From NCBI GenBank assembly GCA_018350325.1, contig JAEVLN010000014.1:2360514-2424513 (forward strand): 64,000 nt of DNA. The letters are read 5' to 3'. Shown here one piece after another: positions 55,601 through 64,000 of the stretch. This DNA is from Globodera rostochiensis. Its lineage: Eukaryota; Nematoda; Chromadorea; Rhabditida; Heteroderidae. The notes under the pieces were generated by a model. The model worked only from the letters and a program-made list of their open reading frames with translations, was not told where the DNA came from and did no database searches. Numbering within the stretch: position 1 is the first letter of the stretch; the number at the start of each line of letters is the position of its first letter. Made by a program: the position numbers and the translations under genes.

Positions 55601-57311
55601 GATGCCCCCCCCCCTCTTTCGATGGTTAAAATGGCCAAAATGCCCCCCCCCCTCTCATCGGTCGGTTGGGGTTCGTTTGAGAATGAAACTTTGGAGAAAG
55701 ATCAACGACAGAGATATGTTATTACCCCAGGGGGTTTTGCTCATTCATTCATGCCCCGAGGGGCTTTCCAAAACCGCCGATGAATGATGCTCTGCCCTGC
55801 CTTCCTCCCACAGCCATCTGTCTCCCGCCTCCGTCCATTTGTGCGCCTCACTCATCAAATCCAACCCAACCAAAAATAAAACAATTTTTCCTCATTCTCT
55901 TGCATAAGCTGATTCGTGCAGAAGATGCGTTTGAAGAGCAAGAAGCTTTCAACGAGGGTTTGACCACGCCACCCCCCCCCCCCCCCGTCTTGTCCAAGTC
56001 CCCCCCCCCGCCTCTCCGACGCCATGTCCGTCCCCTTCCAGCGATATTGCTCCCTCATTTCGCTTCCTCCTCTCATCATCATTCATTCAACCCCATTGTT
56101 TATTAACTTCGAGTCCATTACAATAATCTCGCTTCCTCCGTACAGTTGAACAAATCGCTTCCGCTCCCTCCGTGTGGATGATCGCCTTCATCTTCTGCTC
56201 CGTCAGTGTCCTCTCCCTTTCCATTCTGATCGCGCTTCTTTGTTGTCGCCGACGCTTTCAGCAGAAGATCAATGCCGCTGTGAGGCGATCAGCGACCGCC
56301 AACGGAATAATGAGGCCGACAAAGAAAAAATTGAATCTGAACGGAGGAGTTGTGGTGGACAGGTGATTAAAGAGGGCACACTTAAACTTTGTGTGGCATT
56401 ATTTGCGATCCAAAACGAAAATGGCAATTAAAAAAAGGCTTTTAGTAAATTTTCCTACGTTTAGAATTGACATTGGCTCTCCAATTGCGTCCGGTGGCAA
56501 CGGCAAAAATACGGCACCAAACGGCTCTCAAACGGACAGCGGAGTGTTCACACTCGGCTCAAACTCAGCAACTGCGGCCGCAAATGCAGTCGCTGCCAAC
56601 GGACTGGTCGGCGGCAAAACGACGGGCATTTTGCTGGGGGCAATGTGCGATGAAGGGCCAAAGTGAGTCTTGGGGGCGCTATTTGGGGGAGGAAGTCGCC
56701 TGAGGGGTTCATAATTATAGGTAATTTTATCGTTTGTTTTAGCTTTTCGCCCTCCGGCGACAGTGAATGGACCAATGGCGTTGTCGCCTCTTCGCTTCCC
56801 CAGCAGCAGCAGTTGGAGCCGTACGACTTCTCCAACGACCCCTTCCTGCAGGAGTTTGCAGCCGCAAATGCCCTCGGGGGCATTGTTGTGGTGGAGAACG
56901 CCCTTCACCAGAGTAGCTCGACAGAGAGCAGTCCGAGCATTGGCCACCAACCCGGACAGCAGGGGAAACCGCCAAATCCCTACAGCAAGTAATTTGGTGG
57001 GGGGGGGGACTTTGCATTGATGGAAAAGCTTAAGGGAAGAAAGATTCAATTCAATTGAGAGGGTCTAAGCCCTAGCCAATCTTGACAGGTTCTTCAACGG
57101 CTTTCCTTCTTCCCTTCTCGGCACCGGGGAGAGGGGCGCCGCCAATGGCAGCCGAGCCCCTCCCATCGCCGGAGGGGGCGAAGGGGGCGCCGGAAACAGC
57201 AGCAACGAACAGCTGATCGGCGCTGGAAGTGACAGCTCCGCGAGCGATTCGTCCTCCTTCAGAAACGGAGGCGGCGGCGGCGTGCGAGTGATGCGGGAGA
57301 TAATCGTCTGA
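49678..57311 (+). CDS. syg-2: SYG-2/nephrin-like immunoglobulin-superfamily adhesion protein
   Basis: Single-pass membrane adhesion protein. A 40-nt first exon (49678-49717) encodes a signal peptide (MAFVGLLLMVQSTAA across the splice) and joins at 49766 in phase. Ig1 is at 49.85-50.31 kb (ELNCSV...GRFFCAL). After a 1.9-kb intron come Ig2 (52.27-52.58, VRCESQDGNPLPRFQW), Ig3 (52.69-52.95, DLKCTADANPP), Ig4 (52.95-53.28), Ig5 (53.28-53.61), Ig6 (53.66-54.13) and Ig7 (54.19-54.50). An FN3 domain follows (54.55-55.13, STFWYRVRARNSRGMSDW), then a membrane-proximal region and TM (VWMIAFIFCSVSVLSLSILI, 56.17 kb). A cytoplasmic tail with low-complexity stretches ends in REIIV, a plausible class II PDZ ligand. 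The number of Ig domains plus FN3 points to nephrin/SYG-2 rather than SYG-1. Function by family: synapse or cell-cell recognition. Confidence 0.85.
50330..52260 (+). other. Large first intron region of the SYG-2-like gene
   Basis: Intron between the Ig1 and Ig2 exons. It carries several G tracts (51125, 51310, 51340, 52092), C tracts (50884, 50910, 51642) and a TC microsatellite. No embedded gene recognised on either strand. Confidence 0.65.
51888..51990. repeat. TC-rich microsatellite in the intron
   Basis: About 100 bp of TCTC repeats with short CCC and TTT breaks (TCTCTCTCTTTC, CTCACTCTCTCACATC). Confidence 0.9.
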
Positions 57312-57799
57312 CGGCCCCGGCAGTGTTCGCATGAACTGCTTGCCGTCCGTCTCCAGCCCCCTCCCCTCCTACGGGTGCAACTCCTTCCACTGCCCTCCCC
57401 CCCCCCCCCCATCGCCGCAGATATTTATATTTGTTGTCTTTGCCCTCCGGGCACGTTTCGATTTCCCCCCTTTCATTTTCACTCCCTTTTCTCTGCCATA
57501 AGCACTCGCAAACATTTTCACTTTTCTACACAAAAACACATTTCCCGCTCCTTAAAATATTTAGGCTTTTTTTTTTGTACATTTTTGTGATATTTTTGTT
57601 AACGGCGGTTTCATTTCCTACCTCTTCACCCCTTTTTATGAAACCGCTCCCCCCCCCCCCCCCCCTCTTTAATATTAATAAATTAATTCAATATTTTACG
57701 CATTTTTATTTTCGTTGTGATCTCTCTTGCTTAATATAAAATGTTTTGCTGATTTATAAACGTAACAATAAAAATAACAATAAGAACAAATGACAATAT
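57312..57799. other. Convergent 3' interval between syg-2-like gene and bms1
   Basis: Shared 3' flank. It contains C tracts (57397, 57650), T-rich DNA and candidate poly-A motifs on the plus strand (AATAAATT near 57678, AATAAAAATAACAATA near 57767). No gene. Confidence 0.55.
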
Positions 57800-60700
57800 T
57801 CAAGCCCCAATCGTTTCCATCGTATCCCCTTGCTTTTTGCCCGCCTTCCTTGACAAATTTCTGCAAAATGCCTTTTTGGTGGCCATCATTTTGCGTTTTC
57901 TTCTCTCCTCAATCTCCGACAATTCCTAGAAGCAAAAATTCTCGAATAGAAAAGATTTAAATTTTGCTTAATTATAGCCAGTTTAACTTCACATTTTTGT
58001 CTATTCGGTTGGTTACCCACTCTTCAAAAATGCCCCAAAATTCCATTTCACATGCATCGCCTTTGTCCCACCTTTTGGTGCCTCTCCCAGCGTTCCTTCG
58101 TCTGCACCCGGTCCCTCTCCCGCTTCTCCTCCTTCACCGTCTTTAATAACTTCATCATCGCGTGCACTCGGCTCTCCTCCGGCTCCATAAAGAGTTCAGT
58201 GTGTTTCCGAACCAATTCCGAGTTCCTCCCTTCTTCGGCATCGTGCAGACCAATTTTGCCGACTTTGGGCTTCAGTTTATAAGGCAAATCCCTCTGCAGC
58301 TTCTTCGGGATAACCAACGGAGCGGGCACGAATAATTTCTCTGTTGCTTCCTAAAACAAAAACAAAAAAATACGAAACATTGATAAATCATAAGCAGGCC
58401 GATACATACAATAATGCTCACATTTTTCATGTGTCGATGATAGCCCGAATCGGACTTCTGTTCCGGTTTTAGGCCCAATTCGTGCCTCAAACGCCCAATC
58501 GTTTTCATGCCCAGCCAATTTTCTTCGGGCGGCATCAATTTGTCCGTCATAGAGACGCAAAATTTCGGGACCGGCACATTAACCCAAGAGCGCAGGAAAA
58601 TGACATCTAAAAAAAACATTGAATGGCATATTTTCACTACATTTTTTAACTTTTACCGTTTGGTTTGATTTTGTCTTCAAATGACGCTCTGAACGCCCCG
58701 TCCGGTTCCCTCAACGGCTTTTTGATTAGTCCCCTAATTCCGCTGACCGTCCGGATGGCCGCCCCTTGGAAAGAGGCCACTTCAAGTGAACTGTTGAACA
58801 TGCCCTGGATAAACAATGAATGTATCAGAGTTAAAAAGGTTCGACATTTGGTCACTTTGATAAAAGCGGTCTTTTTGAACACTTCCATCGGCTGCCCGAT
58901 CAGTTTGAGCTTCTTCACAATGTTCGTCTGCTTGTCCATTCCCAACACCACGCCGGTAGCCGCAATACGAAAAGTCTTCTAAATTTTATGTCCATGAAGT
59001 GGGACAAAAACTTTATTCATGATGTATTGTAAATAACCCTGATTTTGACCCAACTTAAAATGTAAATATTTAAAATTGAAAATGTTGCTCTTACCCTTTC
59101 CTCATCGACCGATTGAAGTCCAAGGAAGCCGGTGTTTTGGGTCACAAAAGGAGCCCAAAATGCGCCGTGGCAAAACGCTTCTTTTGGCGTATATTTGAAA
59201 AATCGCAGCCGATGGTTATGGTCCAACACGGAGTAAACGACCATCGTTTGAAAACGGCGCCAACCGCACGAAATTATCAGCGGATCACGCGATTTCAGCA
59301 GACGATCGTACCACCGATGCTTTTTGAAGCGAACCTAAAAATGGGCATCCGGTTCCTACAAATTGGCGTTTATGTTAAGAATTCTTCTAATCATAATGAT
59401 TAAATTATTTTAACCTTTTTTTCTCCAGGTTAAATGTTATAATTTAAGGCCAGGTTCTGTCTAATAAATTGGAAACATTTATGGAAAAATGCCGTTTCTG
59501 TTTGCCCCTGTTGGCTCTATTGGACTTTGCTTTCGCCTTTCGGATCATTGGCGGTCACCTGGACGTATCCGTCGTTTTGTTCGCCCGGCAAAAGTCCACC
59601 GACGACGTAAGGAAATGTCGGATTGAAACATTCCACAAATGCCGCTGGTACGCCCTCAACTTCTACACGCACATACAAACCGGGACGGAAGCCTTCAAGC
59701 TTTTGTCTCTCCTCTTCGTCCAAACCATCGAAAACACTTTTGTTTAGCTAAAAAACTTTCAAAATTGTTTCAAAAAATGGGCCAGTTTCACTTTTGACTG
59801 TTTGTCCACTTCCTCCTTCAGCGCGTTATACTGTTCATTTGTTTGATCAAATTCAGCGTCGAAAAGCTTTCGGAGGCGCTCTTTTTTCCTTCCCTTTCCA
59901 CTGCCTGTGGCTTCTCCACCGTTCCTCCCCGGCTTTTGTCCTCCATGTTCCCCCAAAGAATCGTTCTCCGAATTCTCAGACGAGTCGCTTTCGCTCTGTT
60001 CCCCTTTCGTAACCGTTTCCCCCGCGTCCATCAGTTCTTCGTTCGCCTCGGATTCGTCTCCACTCGAATTCGAAGAGTCCCCCAATTCTTGTTTGGCTTT
60101 CATCTTGGACGTGTCCTCTTCCATCCCATTCGACTGCTTTTGCCCATTCGTCCTCCCTCCGTCGTCGCTCTCATCGTCCTCCTCCCCTTCAGAAGTCCAT
60201 TTCCCAGTAACCCACGAATCCTTTATACTCTCTCTGATCTAAACATACGAGAAGTCAATTCATCTCTTCGAATCACTTTTTTATTATTAACCTCCTCCAA
60301 ATTCCAGTCCAATTGCCCATCCGAGCGGAACGTACGAAAGTTAGCCAAAAGTCCGTCTTCCTTAAGAACAATCCAGTAAAGTATAAAATTCGAGCAATTG
60401 CCTGATTTTTAAGCAGAGTTTTGTCCTTTGCGTTCAAAAAGCTTTCAGACACGCGGAAAAGACCGCCACCAAAAGTTTTTTGCTGATTTTGGGCCTTGGC
60501 TTCCTCATCTTCTTCGTTCGTTTGGTTTTCTAAATTCCAAAAGCAAAATCAAAAAATGAGTTTATTAAATACCTAAATTCGTCTCATACACCAACTTTGA
60601 CCAATTTGTCCGTTTCGCAGGCAGAATTGAAAAATTCTTGGAAAGTTTCAATGCCAATTGGTGAACTTCTGAATCCGTTCCACCCATTCCAGACTTTGCT

Positions 60701-62515
60701 TCTTCCCCATTTCTGTCCTGGTTTGCTTTTTCATTTTCTTCATCCGAAAGATGCACGTCGTCGCTTCGTGAACTTTGGGTCACTCCCCTTTCATTATCCT
60801 CGGCAAAATCCCTCCCAATGTCGGCCTAATTACATAAAAAAATAAAATCCACTGCAAAAACAGTCGTGCCGTTTTACCTCCAAATCCGGATTTTCTTTCA
60901 GAAGCTTCAAAGATGCCTTTTCCATTTTTGTGTCTAACGGTTCTTTGATCCCTTCAAGCGCTTCGATTAGCTCATCTCTGTTTCGCTTAAAGATATGGCT
61001 AAAAAACACTTCAAATCTTTAAATATTCACACCGATTTGGAGAAGGATTTGCTCCCACCGATGTCTATGTAAACGGCATCTTTGTCGTAGACGAGCCCGC
61101 CAAGGCCCGACATTGGCGCATAAACCAACTGTTCTCGTTCGTTCAAATTCCGTTTCGCCGTTTGATTGGCAGGCAGTGGGCACGGATCGGGCAGAATGCC
61201 AATGTTTCGAATGCGAAAATCGCCCATCCCAGGAAGACTGAAAGGGACAAACATCAAACTCCCAAGTTTAAATGCAACAAGAATACGAACTGAATAGCCG
61301 AATAATTCTTCAGATGAACACCACGAACATAGCCAAAAAAAGAGATGGTCCTCGACACTTTGGGATCTTCTCTAATTAACTTAAAATAAACAAAATTATT
61401 TTTTAACTTCTCTAATCCAACCTCCAGATCAGTAAGATCCTCAAAGCGGTCACAAAATACGTATGGATGAGAATTGCGCCATAAAATCGGCCTCAATTTG
61501 GCCACAGAAATGAAGCGTCCCAAATTTTTGATTTCATGGGGAAGATAACGCTGTCTTTGCAGTCCCGTCAGGTAAAACAACTTCGCACCCTAAATTTAAA
61601 CAAAATTAAAAAATCGTAACAGTCGGCGACTTGGTAAAGTTCGGTCCAGAAACGGTGTTTAAGCTGTTTCTTTATGGATTTCAGCTTGCTCCTCTTCGGC
61701 ACATTGTCCATGTGGGTGAGAACACCGATCACTTTTGGCATGCCGTGTACTTGACAAATGTTGATAAACTCAAACACCTCCATCTCGAAGCCGAAAGAAG
61801 CGTCAATGAGGATCAACACCTTAAAAGATTGAATTGCAGGGTTCTATTTCAAATGTCATGGGCTGCATAATATACTACAATATAGTATAATTAAACCAAC
61901 CAAATCGGCAACTTTTGCTGCGTCGACCATCGCATTTATGTCATTTGGTACTTCAAAGAAAGTCACCCGCCTTTTTTTGCTAGTCACAACAGTCACCGGA
62001 CCTAAACTAACAAAGAAAGCTCCATGCACACATAGTTTGAGTCAGAGAGAAAAACACAAAAATTCGTTAAGCAAAACTCACCTTTTATCTCAGAAAGGCT
62101 TTGATTGACATAGTTCTTTACCAAACACCTCAGCAGAGTGCTTTTTCCAACATTGGGGGGACCAACAATTGCGACGAGCAGCGGAGGAGGAACTTCGGGG
62201 AACCGGTCAACGATCGGGATGTGCTTCTTCTTCTCGCTGAGATCGGCCGCCCTGAAATGTAAATTTAGCAAGTAAATTCGTCACCAATTGTCCCCTCACC
62301 TTCGAATGAGCTTTTGTGCTTTGATTGCAGAACGGAATTTGAACGCCTTCGGATTGTTGTTCTCCGCGGGTGTCGAATCCCCACTCCGCCTCTTCTTTTT
62401 CAACACTTTTCCGCCTTTTTTGTGCACTAAAAAATGTGTGGTAAACCTTCAATGTTTCATTGTTCATCACAAAATTACCTCGATGTTGCTTGGCATTTCC
62501 ATCCAATGGGCGCAT
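57800..62515 (-). CDS. bms1: BMS1, ribosome biogenesis GTPase
   Basis: Nucleolar GTPase of the small-subunit processome. The start ATG (62515-62513) gives [12 protein letters not shown]; the next exon ends [19 protein letters not shown], matching the BMS1 N-terminus. The G domain follows: P-loop [10 protein letters not shown], then [26 protein letters not shown] and [14 protein letters not shown]. Domain II/AARP2CN features are [28 protein letters not shown] and [11 protein letters not shown], followed by [17 protein letters not shown] and [21 protein letters not shown] long acidic middle (60.0-60.8 kb) precedes the C-terminal DUF663 part: [66 protein letters not shown] and RASFEDKI. The final exon (57927-57800) is Lys/Arg-rich. 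All regions of the family are present, so the gene looks complete. The 3' end converges on the SYG-2-like gene. Confidence 0.93.
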
Positions 62516-62707
62516 TTCTACAACGCAATCCAAGAAAATTGCAAATACAATTTTGCAATAATATAGAAGATAAACAATTGTCGAAAAAGAAATGACTATA
62601 ATTTTAATTTTTAATATGCAAATGTAAACACGAGAACTTTTCAGTAGATAAAATGGATGTGTTGCAATTGAATAGAATTGAAGAAATGTTGAAACAATGC
62701 CTGCCTA

Positions 62708-64000
62708 TCAAAACTGGTCGTCGATTCCCTCATCGGTCACTTCAATGCTGCGAGTGCCGCAGGCCGCTTCCTCCTCCTCTCGCAACGTTTCCTGAAATGC
62801 GCTGGACGAAGACGGCATTGGCATGCGTTTGCCCTGCAGCAGTGGCGGTATTTGTCGGTTCAAAGTTTCTGGACTCGGAATTTTCAGCGAATCAGCCGTT
62901 TTTGACTCCGCGTAAGCACTTTTCAGTGAGGTGTTGAAGGTGTGTCTAGCCGAGTACAAATGAGTGCCATATTTTGAAGAGGCCGTCGGAATTGCGGGCT
63001 GAAGCTGTGCCGGAAGGTTCACGGCTGCTTGGGTTGGATGGCGAAAAGGCGCTTTTTGCGAGAGACCCGACGTTTTTCGTTCGTTTCTAAAATTCGGCAA
63101 TGTTACTCAATCTTTAATGCAAAAAGAAGACCTGAGTTTGTCTTCGTTTTCGTCCTTTTCCTTCTTCTCCGCGGGTTTGCGTGGGCGCTGAGGTCCGGTC
63201 GTCGGTTTAGCCTTGAAAAATGCAGGGTCAACTTCGTAAATGTCAGGCAGTTTGATTGGCTTCAGAAACTGTCGACACTCTTTCGGCGGCCCCAAATCAG
63301 TCACAACTTGCTTGATGAATTGCATGACGTATTCCTAAATTGTGGAAATCAGTAAGCAAAAGCGAAAAATGTTTATTTTCTTGCCACAATGTTCTTCTGA
63401 ATGATAAATTGAGAAACACGCTCTATACTGAGCACAGTTGGGGACACCAGCATATTATGGTTGGCACTGCCGATCACGATCAAACCGGAATCCGCTAAAA
63501 GTTTCGATTTGATTATGTTTTAAGGTTGAAAAATGTAGAATTAATTACCAATCATATTTCTTCTGAGCTGTTTTAACGCCTGCATTCTGACATTATGGGC
63601 ATCTTCACCAACAACAAAAAGAGTCGCCGGATAGGTTAAACAGATCTGGTCATCGACCGACTGTAAAAGTTACATTAAAGAAAGGCGTAAAAGTTACTGG
63701 CAACCCCTCTGGATCCGCAAGGACTCTCCGTTGGAAAAGCAAAGTCCAAAATTCCGGAAACATTGGAGATTTTGCCCACGGCCTCAAAAAGTTTAATCAT
63801 GCAAATTACGGACACACAGAAAACTGACTTTGTGATTGAGCCAACAAGCTGTGCCCCAACCGGCAAGGAAAATGTGATCATTTTGCCTTCTTTTGGCGAT
63901 TTCCTTAACCCTTTGCCGAATCATCCGAACACACATCCAAGTGCACTCCTCAACACTGATCGGACGGTCGACGTTCAGATTGAGCTCGATCTTCTCAACA
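62708..64000 (-). CDS. KANSL3: KANSL3 (NSL complex subunit 3) homologue, 5' part outside the window
   Basis: C-terminal half of a subunit of the NSL histone-acetyltransferase complex, with an alpha/beta-hydrolase-like fold. The matching blocks, in order, are KISNVSGILDFAFPTESPCG, then SVDDQICLTYPATLFVVGED, MQALKQLRRNMI, SGLIVIGSANHNMLVSP and SIERVSQFII, then FIKQVVTDLGPP and a Pro/Lys-rich tail ending EGIDDQF (stop 62708-62710). The DDxICLTYPxLFVVGE and SADHNLMVSP-type motifs are those of KANSL3. Introns are about 50 nt. It lies 192 bp upstream of the bms1 start on the same strand, close enough to suggest a shared transcript. Confidence 0.82.

Overview
The window reads as nuclear DNA of a nematode. 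Genes carry many short introns (about 45-60 nt up to a few hundred) with GT..(T/C)AG borders. Several proteins match nematode or animal families closely: a SYG-2/nephrin-like adhesion protein, a tyramine/dopamine beta-hydroxylase, an ATF4-type bZIP factor, a Cys-loop anion channel, BMS1 and KANSL3. The most striking base-level feature is the abundance of poly-C and poly-G runs (8 to more than 20 nt) in intergenic DNA and introns. They create many spurious proline/glycine ORFs, which I left out. A tylenchid plant parasite is possible, but that is a guess; no spliced-leader gene or diagnostic marker was seen.

Layout. 1-11.2 kb: no gene I can support; homopolymers, a 44-bp tandem repeat (3.77-4.09 kb) and a hAT-like MITE (10.0-10.4 kb). 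11.3-17.4 kb (+): a multi-exon C2H2 zinc-finger protein. 17.8-29.4 kb: a segmental array of about 4.9-kb units. Each full unit carries a 3' fragment of a Cys-loop channel gene (-), a CCT3 fragment joined to a membrane/coiled-coil tail (-), a broken SDHC gene (+) and a frameshifted cold-shock domain (+). 31.1-28.4 kb (-): the source channel gene, apparently intact from loop to M4, with a 125-bp hAT MITE 8 nt past one splice donor. 34.8-32.5 kb (-): DHCR24 sterol reductase. 37.9-35.2 kb (-): tyramine beta-hydroxylase. 38.4-39.1 kb: another hAT MITE and a 16-bp minisatellite. 39.6-41.4 kb (+): ATF4-like bZIP gene. 41.4-49.7 kb: poly-C-rich DNA with no supported gene. 49.7-57.3 kb (+): SYG-2/nephrin-like gene. 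62.5-57.8 kb (-): BMS1. 64.0-62.7 kb (-): the 3' part of KANSL3, running off the window.

Possible working relations. tbh-1, DHCR24 and the channel gene lie in a row on the minus strand. KANSL3 and bms1 are also head to tail with only 192 bp between stop and start, a spacing compatible with a nematode operon. The SYG-2-like gene and bms1 converge. The array looks like recent duplication of sequence that was already decaying: the SDHC stop and the cold-shock frameshift are shared by both copies.

Caution: several otherwise well-conserved genes (zinc finger, tbh-1, bZIP) contain single-base frame breaks inside conserved coding sequence. With so many homopolymers, assembly indels are a real possibility. 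Coordinates of eukaryotic genes below are start-to-stop spans that include introns; exon borders were placed by eye.
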